Source: Emydura subglobosa (Eukaryota; Chordata; Testudines; Chelidae). From it: DNA of 64,000 bases. The notes beneath the pieces are model-generated. The model searched no databases and was not told the DNA's origin. It worked only from the letters and a program-made list of their open reading frames with translations. Below, piece after piece: positions 58,046 through 60,904 of this stretch. The stretch spans positions 496,001 to 560,000 of the forward strand of contig ML679971.1 of assembly GCA_007922225.1 (NCBI GenBank), given 5' to 3'. A program made the translations under genes and the position numbers. The first letter of the stretch is position 1, and every line of letters begins with the position of its first letter.

Positions 58046-59409
58046 CTATATAAAAATGTACACTGTCCTACAACAATGGCGAAAAATCTGCCCCAAAGAA
58101 ACTTTTCAGCTGTGCAATAGGAAGGTGAAATATTAACAAAAAACGATTAGTGAACAAAAGTGCTGTTTGGTTTGCTATGGGCCAGGGGTTGGGAGGAAGG
58201 GGTGTTCCCCGAAGGGAGGTTCTTCGTTGCAACCAGTAAGGTCTCCTGAAAAGAAAAGAAGTATGAGGCAGACGAGGGCTGTGATGATGAGAGTGATCCA
58301 TTGGATTCCTCATTCAGAACAAATTCAAGTTCTTATCTTCAAGGCTATATAGGGGACTGACCTAAGCTACTTGAAATACTTGCCTCCATCTTCATGATTA
58401 TGGATTTCCATCACAGCTATGGAATAAGGTACTTTCCAGGCATTCAGACAACTGCTGGCTATTTGTGGAAATGCACGTTTCCTGAATTTCAGTCCCAATG
58501 AATACACCTCTACATTTCTGGAGCGGGAGATTATTATTTGTATTGCAGAAGGGCCTTGGGATCCCATGCAAGATCAGGGACCCAATGAGCTAGATGCTGT
58601 ACCTACTCACAGTATGAAACAATGCCTGCCTCGAGGAGCTTACAATGTAAATTCATAAGGCAGAAAGATTTTTATTATCCCTGCTTTATTGAGCAGGAAT
58701 TGTAGCACTGAGACACAAAGCAACATGCCCAAAGACACACAAGAGTCTCTCACAGTGCCAGGAGCTGAACGTAGCTCTGCTGAGTCTGCATCTAGTGCTC
58801 AAACCTGTCAGAGGTAGGATATTGGGCTACACGGATCTTGGGTATATACAGTATGGCAATTCCTATGACCATCCTTCCCCTCTGTTTATGAATCTTCTAT
58901 TTAAAATGTTTCATTATCCAATCAGTAGGTAGAACCAATAACATGTGATTAACCATGCAACAGACCTAGATTGTGGTGGCCTGCAGGCTCCCCTTTCTGT
59001 CCCAAGCAGCCATTTCTCTGGCAGGAAGCTGACTTAAGGTTAACCCCTTTTTTCAAATGCGGGGAGGGGAGCGGTGAGAGGGCAGACAGGTAGGTAGTGC
59101 CAATGCACCCTGTCAAACAAAAGTGTGACTTTGCATTTCTGAACTGTTGCTTGTTTCCCCAGGTGGATTTACAGTGAGAGCTGAACAGCTGGCATTTCTG
59201 AATTCACCCAACCAGGTGTCATTCCCATTTCCTCATTCTGCCATCCTCAAAGATCTGGATGGCTCCATCACCGGACAGGAGGGAAGTCACCTCCTTGCTT
59301 CTATGGACACGCTCGCAGCTTCCTGTGTGGCCAGTGCTAACTTCAGTCATGCCATCAGGGGCAGTGTTTGTGGAAAGGATGTCATTTTTCACCGTATGTC
59401 TATTGGTTT
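4764..59409 (+). CDS. PKHD1: PKHD1 (fibrocystin/polyductin), 11 internal exons of a partial gene
   Basis: Eleven plus-strand exons join in phase into about 590 codons without a stop: 4764-4976, 34977-35184, 37238-37395, 39027-39221, 40727-40852, 43202-43335, 50862-50974, 52264-52369, 53627-53761, 56852-56987, 59163-59409. The product matches the fibrocystin segment that starts in the first G8 domain and runs through the following PbH1-type beta-helix region. Characteristic stretches are [40 protein letters not shown] and FHRMSIG. Fibrocystin is a single-pass receptor-like protein of primary cilia and apical membranes of kidney and bile-duct epithelium; this part is extracellular. Sequons at RNGT, VNDT, GNLT, SNTT and ANFS fit a glycosylated ectodomain. 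The paralogue PKHD1L1 shares the architecture, but the wording matches PKHD1 better, and about 11 exons per 55 kb fits the very large PKHD1 gene. The N-terminal IPT/TIG region, second G8 domain, membrane segment and tail lie outside the window. Confidence 0.93.
6655..6950 (+). repeat. 5S rRNA-derived SINE
   Basis: GAGCTAAGCCGCGTCAAG, GGTCAGTATTTGAATGGGAGACC (6696-6718) and the following bases match the internal promoter part of 5S rRNA (AGCTAAGCAGGGTC, TAGTACTTGGATGGGAGACC). The tail resembles vertebrate Deu/SINE3-type elements, ending near CTTATAAAAGGGCAGAGTAA. It is a retroposon, not a 5S gene, because the first third of 5S is missing. Confidence 0.6.
7008..7405 (-). mobile_element. CR1 LINE 3' fragment
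   Basis: The segment reads GGCCAGAAGGGACCATGAAA, ATCATCTAGTCTGACCTCCT and GTTTGTTCCAGCAGTTAATCATCCT, the reverse complement of the conserved CR1 3' region. It has no ORF. The Harbinger element inserted just beyond its right end. Confidence 0.7.
7617..7925 (+). pseudogene. Possible 5' exon of Harbinger transposase
   Basis: A 102-codon frame with [16 protein letters not shown] and [20 protein letters not shown] ends at a donor-like GATG|GTAAAC. Its position and convergent direction relative to the Myb-like gene match the two-gene layout of Harbinger elements. Homology is weak by eye, and this could be chance. Confidence 0.35.
8246..8773 (-). pseudogene. Myb/SANT-like (MADF/trihelix) DNA-binding gene remnant of Harbinger
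   Basis: The start codon is at 8773-8771. It encodes [20 protein letters not shown], a UGA at 8704-8702 where relatives have Trp, then in frame [36 protein letters not shown] and [17 protein letters not shown] frameshift near 8505-8515 separates this from [11 protein letters not shown] and an acidic stretch ([15 protein letters not shown]). The last codons meet a donor-like TCTG|GTGAGT (8246/8245), so the original gene probably had an intron. The [16 protein letters not shown] motif is typical of Harbinger-associated Myb-like proteins, often annotated ZSCAN29-like or MSANTD-like in turtles. Two lesions make it a pseudogene. Confidence 0.7.
9483..9606 (+). mobile_element. CR1 LINE 3' terminus
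   Basis: CTTGACAAAGCCCTGGCTGG, GGTTGGACTAGATGACCTCC and TTCCAACTCTATGATTCTACG are the conserved CR1 3' end with its octamer-like ATGATTCT tail. Orientation is plus and the 5' end is truncated to about 120 bp. Confidence 0.85.
10345..10555 (-). repeat. MIR-like SINE
   Basis: The segment reads AGTATCCCTGTTTTACAGCT, GAGGTCACACAGGGAGTCTG and AATTGAACTTGGGTCTCTA, the reverse complement of the MIR core and tRNA-like head. Another piece of the family lies at about 10590-10670. Confidence 0.65.
12246..12275. repeat. Compound (TG)n(AG)n microsatellite
   Basis: About eight TG units run directly into six to seven AG units. It is uninterrupted, so probably polymorphic. Confidence 0.9.
12985..13200 (-). 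mobile_element. L2-like LINE reverse transcriptase C-terminal fragment
   Basis: The minus strand encodes [15 protein letters not shown] and, in another frame just downstream, [11 protein letters not shown] and an N-S-P-L-N-T-E block. These match the RT thumb motif of L2/CR1-type LINEs (SRLDYCN...LQ-LQNAA...LPxxYR). It is frameshifted and short. The minus-strand sequence upstream to about 13560 may belong to the same element. Confidence 0.5.
14450..14890. repeat. AT-rich fold-prone repeat (GAAAATTT/AAACATTT family)
   Basis: Alternating runs such as GTTGAAATATTTCATTTTG and AACATTTGACAGTTCC resemble the segment at 54200-54685. It is non-coding. Confidence 0.4.
14920..15070 (-). repeat. MIR-like SINE
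   Basis: TCTCCCCATTTTACCAATGG and GGATTGAGCTAGGAACTGAA follow the reverse MIR layout. Confidence 0.5.
16363..16785. mobile_element. MITE (GGTCTGGTCTACA end) interrupted by a SINE
   Basis: The left part has GGTCTGGTCTACATGCAAAA and CCAGTGTAGACGCAGCTAGG, and the right part continues with CTACCATCTCTCGACAAG to TAGCTGTGCTAATGTAGTG. The insert at 16484-16632 is bounded by a 13 bp duplication. Confidence 0.6.
16484..16632 (+). mobile_element. SINE 3' fragment (AAGCTTATGC family) with target-site duplication
   Basis: It contains CCCACGAAAGCTTATGCC, AAATTTGTTAGTCTTTAAAG, ACAGACTAACACAGCTACC and CTCTGGAAC. Perfect direct repeats TTCTGTCAACTTA lie at 16471-16483 and 16633-16645. It is 5'-truncated, as expected of target-primed reverse transcription. 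Confidence 0.75.
16786..17250. repeat. AT-rich fold-prone repeat
   Basis: Runs such as CATTTTAGTCAAAATTTTCC and GTTGAAAAATCAAAATG are near-palindromic and recur at 26325-27060, 32245-32740, 36125-36675 and 54200-54685. Confidence 0.45.
17455..18860 (-). mobile_element. RTE-like non-LTR retrotransposon, degraded, with nested MITE
   Basis: Read on the minus strand, pieces resemble the RT end of RTE/BovB-like LINEs: [17 protein letters not shown] with [11 protein letters not shown], then [20 protein letters not shown] with [20 protein letters not shown] (18147-18371), then after the [15 protein letters not shown] near the 3' end. Frames are broken. The clade call is from motif order only. Confidence 0.55.
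17854..18130. mobile_element. MITE nested in the RTE-like LINE
   Basis: The left end GGCCTGGTCTACATTTGG and the right end CAGTGTAGACATACC are inverted. The internal part has TAACTATGTCAACCTAACCC and GCATAGGTAGCGTCTGCACT, as in 32903-33176. Confidence 0.7.
19215..19640 (+). repeat. MIR-like SINE with long tail
   Basis: CTTGGGCAACTACCTTAATC, CATCTGTAAAATGGGGATAA and a tail with TCCTAGCACAATGAGGCCCTGA. A palindrome (GATTCAAAGCT...AGCTTTGAATCAGG) at about 19490-19552 interrupts it. Confidence 0.7.
19930..19953. repeat. (TTTTA)n microsatellite
   Basis: Four to five TTTTA units are followed by poly-T. Confidence 0.8.
20960..21070 (+). repeat. SINE 3' fragment (AGCTCGAAAGCTTGTCT family)
   Basis: ACCTGAAGAAGAGCTCTGTG, CAGCTCGAAAGCTTGTCTTT and CCGAAGTTGGTCCATGAAAA are related to one arm of the fold-back at 30841-31020. 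Confidence 0.6.
23775..23950 (-). repeat. MIR-like SINE
   Basis: TTATCCCATGTTTACAGGTG, GAGGTTAAGTGACTTGC and AACAGAGCCAGGACTGGA closely follow the MIR core in reverse. Confidence 0.75.
24835..25345 (-). mobile_element. CR1 LINE with RT C-terminal ORF
   Basis: The open frame at 25336-24917 (minus) encodes [48 protein letters not shown] and [14 protein letters not shown]. These are unmistakable CR1 ORF2 C-terminal motifs ([13 protein letters not shown], LxRIQ-R-TKMI-GLE). It is uninterrupted over 139 codons, so fairly young. The 5' part of ORF2 is missing. Confidence 0.9.
26325..27060. repeat. AT-rich fold-prone repeat block
   Basis: Long A and T runs with AAAATTTCAGTGAGGAATTT, CCGCAAAAATTTTCATTTTC and TAAAATTGTTTGACCACAAC. 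The small open frames in it are low-complexity artefacts. Confidence 0.45.
27345..27386 (+). repeat. Short tandem duplication (20 bp unit)
   Basis: GCTGATAACACTTTTTAGTG occurs at 27345-27364 and again at 27367-27386. Confidence 0.95.
28830..29200 (+). mobile_element. L2-like LINE 3' fragment
   Basis: CTTCAGCTTCACTAGCTAAA, CTCCACTCCCTTTTGAAACC and TTACCTTAAATAATACACTG resemble the end of L2 ORF2 and its 3' UTR. Highly degraded. Confidence 0.35.
29621..29918. mobile_element. Fold-back SINE insertion with 13 bp target duplication
   Basis: Perfect direct repeats TACTAAGTATAAA lie at 29621-29633 and 29906-29918. Between them, a minus-oriented SINE 3' end (29634-29731) is followed by a 114-base spacer and the same 58 bases again in plus orientation (arms 29674-29731 and 29846-29903, nearly perfect inverted complements). 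Confidence 0.85.
30841..31020. repeat. Long hairpin (68 bp arms, 43 bp loop)
   Basis: Arms 30841-30908 and 30952-31020 are inverted complements with about three differences, including GGTGAGGTAATATCTTTTAT and its complement. The right arm continues into a SINE-like end (CTAATATCCTGGGACTGACA). Confidence 0.9.
32245..32740. repeat. AT-rich fold-prone repeat block
   Basis: GTTTCATTTTGCATTTTG, GTACTGAAATGTTTTCTTC and an (AAAC)n run near 32708-32728. Same type as 26325-27060. Confidence 0.45.
32903..33176. mobile_element. MITE (GGCCTGGTCTACACT family)
   Basis: AGGCCTGGTCTACACTAAAA on the left and AAGTGTAGAAAAGCCCTTA on the right are inverted ends. The interior has AAGTTAGGTTGACCCAGCTA and TCAGCACAGCTGCTGTAGTG. 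About 274 bp, the most complete copy here. Confidence 0.75.
33345..33700 (+). mobile_element. CR1 LINE 3' fragment
   Basis: TGCAGCATGGGGCATGGGTC, ATTTGAGAACTTCAGTAACTC, GTGGGTGGGTGAAGTTCTGT and GTCAGACTAGATATTCGTGC match the CR1 3' UTR. It ends near GTAAGAGTCCATGAGTC. Confidence 0.85.
34622..34871. mobile_element. MITE (TCTACACC family)
   Basis: Left CCTGTGTCTACACCTAAACC and right TAATGTAGACCTGGCCATAG, with AGCAGCACAGCTGCAGTGCT inside. It ends about 105 bp before exon 2. Confidence 0.65.
34977..35184 (+). CDS. PKHD1: PKHD1 exon 2 of window: C-terminal part of first G8 domain
   Basis: 208 bp, phase 1 to phase 2. The acceptor is atcattcctag and the donor is tcag|gttagt. It encodes [19 protein letters not shown], then [19 protein letters not shown] and, after a short loop, [20 protein letters not shown]. 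The W-x-x-GDEI motif followed by the EEIVTI strand is the classic end of a G8 domain. NDT is a likely glycosylation sequon. The exon lies a full 30 kb downstream of the preceding one, yet the frame joins exactly (ATG CAT G | GC TTC GTG), which supports the pairing. Confidence 0.93.
35185..37237 (+). other. Intron between exons 2 and 3
   Basis: 2053 bp. It begins with a degenerate MITE end (35227 onward, cttgtctacac). Two AT-rich GACCAGCTCT-type repeats lie at about 36125-36270 and 36545-36675. Nothing coding was seen. Confidence 0.8.
36125..36675. repeat. AT-rich repeats ending in GACCAGCTCT
   Basis: Two segments (about 36125-36270 and 36545-36675). The second ends with GACCAGCTCT at 36655-36664, as does the copy at 54668-54677. 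Confidence 0.45.
37238..37395 (+). CDS. PKHD1: PKHD1 exon 3 of window: post-G8 linker
   Basis: 158 bp, phase 2 to phase 1. The acceptor is gctttgtatag and the donor is ggag|gtaaga. The first base completes an Arg codon. The exon encodes [15 protein letters not shown], then [20 protein letters not shown] and [16 protein letters not shown]. The pattern A-x-V-x-LL-S-R-x-I-x-x-x-G-x-L directly after a G8 domain is shared by fibrocystins and related G8 proteins, where it begins the beta-helical region. GNLT is a sequon. The context and phase fit leave little doubt. Confidence 0.92.
37396..39026 (+). other. Intron between exons 3 and 4
   Basis: 1631 bp. It holds one plus-oriented MIR-like SINE (about 38575-38760); the rest is unremarkable sequence. 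Confidence 0.8.
38575..38760 (+). repeat. MIR-like SINE
   Basis: CTGAGCAAGTTGTTACTTAA and TTTCCCCACTTGTAAGGTGG. Confidence 0.65.
39027..39221 (+). CDS. PKHD1: PKHD1 exon 4 of window: start of beta-helix region
   Basis: 195 bp, phase 1 to phase 1. The acceptor is ctgctgtatttcag and the donor is ggctg|gtaaga. It encodes [20 protein letters not shown], then [40 protein letters not shown] and DARMA. The repeated beta-strand/turn texture (V-x-F-R-x-M-G-Q-A-F) is typical of G8-linked proteins before PbH1 repeats. No stop or frame break is present. Confidence 0.93.
39222..40726 (+). other. Intron between exons 4 and 5
   Basis: 1505 bp. A MIR-like SINE starts almost at the donor (about 39240-39450). 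The remainder holds nothing I recognise, including a locally TGTGATG-rich stretch near 40370-40480. Confidence 0.8.
39240..39450 (+). repeat. MIR-like SINE next to exon 4 donor
   Basis: GCAAGTCACTTAACCTCTTT and CCCCATCTGTAAAATGGGGA. It starts about 20 bp after the exon 4 donor. Confidence 0.8.
40727..40852 (+). CDS. PKHD1: PKHD1 exon 5 of window: PbH1-like repeat
   Basis: 126 bp, phase 1 to phase 1. The acceptor is ccttttctttccag and the donor is ctgg|gtaagt, both strong. It encodes [20 protein letters not shown], then [20 protein letters not shown] and LLG. The alternation of C-S-V, G-L-S-L-S-G and V-x-N-N-V-F-Y-N-x-x-G-H-G is a textbook parallel beta-helix (PbH1) turn series with an asparagine ladder. 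Confidence 0.93.
40853..43201 (+). other. Intron between exons 5 and 6
   Basis: 2349 bp. It holds a piece of the AAGCACTTAAGC-type repeat (about 41215-41330) and a MIR-like SINE with a long tail (about 42595-42905). I looked for an extra small phase 1-1 exon here and found none that convinces me. Confidence 0.75.
42595..42905 (+). repeat. MIR-like SINE with long tail
   Basis: CATGGGCAACTCACTTCATT, CCCATCTGTAAAATGTGTAT, then GATTGTAAGCAGAAACTGTC and GTGCCTGGCACGATGGGGTT. Confidence 0.8.
43202..43335 (+). CDS. PKHD1: PKHD1 exon 6 of window: PbH1-like repeat
   Basis: 134 bp, phase 1 to phase 0. The acceptor is ttgtattttag and the donor is agag|gtaaga. It encodes [20 protein letters not shown], then [20 protein letters not shown] and NQIE. 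It continues the beta-helix with N-x-I-x-x-N-x-V and GIYI strands. The junction with exon 5 is short; human fibrocystin seems, from memory, to have about 20 more residues before the GN-x-I motif (see findings). Confidence 0.92.
44744..47345 (-). mobile_element. CR1-type LINE, 2.6 kb, 5'-truncated
   Basis: On the minus strand: an endonuclease part (47336-47055: [42 protein letters not shown]), then the RT entry ([20 protein letters not shown]), then RT (45886-45470: [48 protein letters not shown]), then a catalytic box reading FTDDTKLF in a shifted frame near 45436-45460. The 3' region contains ATGGTCCATCTAGCCCAGTA. Multiple frameshifts make it dead. It is interrupted at 46084-46413. Confidence 0.9.
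46084..46413. mobile_element. 330 bp GC-rich insertion in the CR1 with 10 bp direct repeats
   Basis: Flanking repeats GGTGAATACC are perfect (46074-46083 and 46414-46423), and the host CR1 reads on without the insert. The insert is much richer in GC than its surroundings (CTGAGGGCCCGCCCCCTCC, GGCTGGGGCGGGGTTCTTC). The family is not recognised; no ORF, no poly-A. Confidence 0.8.
48050..48200 (+). repeat. MIR-like SINE
   Basis: GGTCCACTGGATAGAAGACT and GGGACCTCAGGCAAGGTATT. Confidence 0.6.
48683..48781 (+). repeat. Duplicate of the exon 7 acceptor region
   Basis: About 83 bases match 50786-50867 with only a couple of differences (AAATAAAGCTTCTAA against AAACAAAGCTTTTAA), including TTGTCTGCAG and the first exon bases GCTAAT. 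A 17 bp tandem duplication (GTACATGCTTGTCTGCA twice, 48741-48774) is present only in this copy. Confidence 0.95.
49930..50245 (-). mobile_element. CR1 LINE 3' fragment
   Basis: AAGGCCAGAAGGGCCCATTA, CATCTAGTCTGACCTCCTGC and AGCATCAGCTTCCAACCAAT. Confidence 0.85.
50312..50376. repeat. Poly-T plus (TC)15 tract
   Basis: A 21-base poly-T (50312-50332) is followed, after 14 bases, by (TC)15 at 50347-50376, forming a long polypyrimidine stretch about 490 bp upstream of exon 7. Confidence 0.95.
50682..50716. repeat. (AAT)n microsatellite
   Basis: About eleven TAA/AAT units, slightly imperfect at the end. Confidence 0.9.
50862..50974 (+). CDS. PKHD1: PKHD1 exon 7 of window: PbH1-like region with [10 protein letters not shown] motif
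   Basis: 113 bp, phase 0 to phase 2. The acceptor is gcttgtctgcag and the donor is tcaag|gtattt, which is a weaker donor than its neighbours. It encodes [20 protein letters not shown] and [18 protein letters not shown] is close to identical to mammalian fibrocystin. The intronic stretch just before this exon, plus the first six exon bases, is duplicated about 2.1 kb upstream at 48683-48781. Confidence 0.92.
50975..52263 (+). other. Intron between exons 7 and 8
   Basis: 1289 bp. The only structured element is a palindromic repeat at 51351-51465. The rest is AT-rich unique sequence. Confidence 0.8.
51351..51465. repeat. Palindromic AAGCACTTAAGC-type repeat
   Basis: Arms 51351-51374 and 51443-51465 are inverted complements (TAATCACCTGCTTA and TAAGCAGGTGATTA), with nested TAAGCATGT and ACATGCTTA inside. 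Related partial copies lie at about 21094-21145, 27722-27800 and 41215-41330. Confidence 0.75.
52264..52369 (+). CDS. PKHD1: PKHD1 exon 8 of window
   Basis: 106 bp, phase 2 to phase 0. The acceptor is ttcctaaacag and the donor is gctcag|gtaaaa. The first base completes an Arg codon split with exon 7 (AG|G). It then encodes [20 protein letters not shown] and [15 protein letters not shown]. An alternative AG five bases downstream (52267-52268) would break the frame with exon 7, so the upstream AG is preferred. VYPxxQP and LFQSFTxW are recognisable in fibrocystin. Confidence 0.92.
52370..53626 (+). other. Intron between exons 8 and 9
   Basis: 1257 bp. A degraded minus-strand CR1 3' fragment covers about 52470-52975. 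A poly-T run lies near 53442-53460. Confidence 0.8.
52470..52975 (-). mobile_element. Degraded CR1 LINE 3' fragment
   Basis: AGAAAATCCACC-like order with AATCCACCACCATCCCTTGG, GTTACCAGCCATTGGATATT and GTAGGTACTTATAGACTGTG. Confidence 0.75.
53627..53761 (+). CDS. PKHD1: PKHD1 exon 9 of window: PbH1-like repeat
   Basis: 135 bp, phase 0 to phase 0, so it could be skipped without a frameshift. The acceptor is tgattttaaacag and the donor is caaaag|gtaaga. It encodes [20 protein letters not shown], then [20 protein letters not shown] and HLGQK. The strands [20 protein letters not shown] and IANSLLLGH are consecutive beta-helix rungs. Confidence 0.93.
54200..54685. repeat. AT-rich fold-prone repeat ending in GACCAGCTCT
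   Basis: CTGAAAATTTGAAATTTCAC, GATGGAAAACTGTTCTGTTG and the terminal TTTTGACCAGCTCTAGC. Confidence 0.5.
54765..55075 (+). repeat. MIR-like SINE with long tail
   Basis: TTCTTCCATCTGTAAATCAG and GCACCTTGCACAATAAGGCC. Confidence 0.65.
56852..56987 (+). CDS. PKHD1: PKHD1 exon 10 of window: cysteine-rich rung
   Basis: 136 bp, phase 0 to phase 1. The acceptor is ttttttgacttgcag and the donor is cagg|gtaagt. It encodes [20 protein letters not shown], then [20 protein letters not shown] and CYQGQ. Five cysteines, the KTPKR motif and the SNTTF-N-F-D rung match fibrocystin strongly. NTT is a probable sequon. Confidence 0.93.
57140..57310 (+). repeat. MIR-like SINE
   Basis: GACTTTGGACAAGTTACCTA and CCCATCTATAAAATGGGATA. 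Confidence 0.8.
58014..58043. repeat. (GT)15 microsatellite
   Basis: Thirty bases of uninterrupted GT. Confidence 0.95.
58265..58440 (+). mobile_element. L2-like LINE RT C-terminal fragment
   Basis: It encodes [19 protein letters not shown], resembling the L2 motif HWLPVxxRIxFKVLxLTFKA. The sequence is paralogous to 60530-60655. Confidence 0.5.
58500..58800 (-). repeat. MIR-like SINE
   Basis: GAGGAGCTTACAATGTAAAT, ATCCCTGCTTTATTGAGCAG and GTGCCAGGAGCTGAACGTAG. Confidence 0.55.
59163..59409 (+). CDS. PKHD1: PKHD1 exon 11 of window
   Basis: 247 bp, phase 1 to phase 2. The acceptor is gcttgtttccccag and the donor is ggttt|gtaagt. It encodes [20 protein letters not shown], then [40 protein letters not shown] and [20 protein letters not shown]. 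The last codon (TT|.) is completed by an exon beyond the window. FPFPHxAILxDLDGS and VIFHRMSIG are diagnostic of fibrocystin. ANFS is a sequon. Reading through the donor meets a stop at once (ttg taa), which confirms the exon end. Confidence 0.92.
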
Positions 59410-59499
59410 GTAAGTATCAAGATCAGGTATGATCTGGGCTTTTACACTCCATATGGAGAAGAGGTATCAGGTTTGGGCACAATTCTGGGACTGAGGAAG

Positions 59500-59600
59500 G
59501 CTGAGTTTAATCCCAGCTCTGACACGGACTCTCTCTATGGTCCTAGGCAAATCACTTACTCTCGTTACCTTGGTTTCTGTATCTATAAAAGCTGCGCTAG
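59500..59600 (+). repeat. MIR-like SINE
   Basis: CTCTGACACGGACTCTCTCT and CTAGGCAAATCACTTACTCT. Confidence 0.6.
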
Positions 59601-60289
59601 TCCAAGGGCAAAATTGGACCTTAAAGCCCTGAGTCTCATTTATTCTGTAGTCCCTGCATGCAATTCTGGCAGTACAAAGGGGCCTTAAAGTGGATGTAAT
59701 CGTAATTTATGCCAATTGTAAATGAGAATCAATCCTCTGTGTATCTCAAGATGGGCACTTAAACTGGGGTAACCAAAACTAGTGGACACTTTTGACTTAA
59801 ATGACTCGCCCAAGCTTACAGAGTGTATGGTAGAGCTGGGAATTGAACCCATATTTCTGGCCTCTTCAAACACAAGATATTTTCAGACAATTAAGAGGTA
59901 ATGGAGGATTAAAGAAAAAACGTTTGAATTAAATTAGATTCAAAACAAGTTCATGAAAATGTTCTTCCCCTGCGCCCCTCCCTCCCCCACCCCCCCGTGT
60001 GGATTGTACTTAAGGGATGGCTGGTGACCCATTACTTGCAAACTCACTTTGGTCTAATTCATTTTCCTTATTAATTTAATGAACATTCAGATTCATATCA
60101 TACATTTACTATTAATCTTGGAGCCAGCAGTTTACGGTCACAGGCTGAGCCACCACTGAATCAGGAGCCATGCTGTTTCTGCCGTGTAATAAGTCTGTTT
60201 TCTTATTTAATTAACAAAAAAAATTCTGTTTCGGTTGTGTCTTTCTTACTGACACTGTTAAGATTTAGGTAGGCCTTCATATCCCTACT

Positions 60290-60370
60290 TCATAGAAACT
60301 AGGATTGGAAGGTGCCTCCTGTGTCATCAAATCCAGCCCCCTGCTATGGCAGGCAACCCTCTTGCATAAA
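60290..60370 (-). mobile_element. CR1 LINE scrap
   Basis: CATAGAAACTAGGATTGGAA, GGTGCCTCCTGTGTCATCAA and CCAGCCCCCTGCTATGGCAG. Confidence 0.6.
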
Positions 60371-60417
60371 CTTTCCTTTTCTTGCCATGAGGTGCTAAAG
60401 CATCTTGCGTGGGGATT

Positions 60418-60470
60418 CCATCAGACTTCACTGGCTAAACGGGGCTAAGCTAGGTCAGTACTTGGACCGG
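60418..60470 (+). repeat. 5S rRNA-like segment
   Basis: CCATCAGACTTCACTGGCTA, GGGGCTAAGCTAGGTCAGTA and CTTGGACCGG follow the 5S order (CATCTGATCTCGGAAGCTAA, GTACTTGGATGGG). Too diverged to be a gene. Confidence 0.45.
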
Positions 60471-60479
60471 TAAGCAAGA

Positions 60480-60870
60480 GTCTCCTTACTCAGCAACAAT
60501 GTCCAGCTAAGCACACAGCAGCTGCATTGAGAACAGAATCGAGTTCAGGTTTGTTGTTCTTATCTTCAGAGCTATTTCTGGGACTGGTCTAAGCTCCCTG
60601 AGGGTCTTGCTTCATTCTACATGATTATGAATTCCCACCACGGCTAGGGAATAAGCTGCTGGGGTAAAGGATATGTCATTCTCAAGGCTGAGCCTTTGTG
60701 TTTGGGGGCAACAGAGCTTTCTTGGTAATTCACCCGTGGCTTGAAGAGCTTAGAGTTCCTATGATTCCCACTGCCTTCAGACAGAAATGTAAAACCCATT
60801 TCTATGACCTGGACACCAGAGACAAACCCAAGACAAAAGCCTACTGACTTTGGGGTGCAGAGAAAGATAC
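60480..60870 (+). mobile_element. L2-like LINE fragment
   Basis: Shares TTCTTATCTTCA, GGGACTGGTCTAAGCTCCCT and ATGATTATGAATTCCCACCA with 58305-58440. Then GCCTTCAGACAGAAATGTAA and AACCCATTTCTATGACCTGG, as in L2 C-terminal ends. Confidence 0.5.
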
Positions 60871-60904
60871 AGAATTCAATGAATGTGCTAACTCTTCCAG
60901 TTTG

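Larger units (their letters stand above)
56988..59162 (+). other. Intron between exons 10 and 11
   Basis: 2175 bp. It contains a MIR-like SINE (about 57140-57310), a (TTTG)n stretch near 57678, (GT)15 at 58014-58043, an L2-like LINE fragment (58265-58440) and a minus MIR-like piece (about 58500-58800). Confidence 0.8.
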
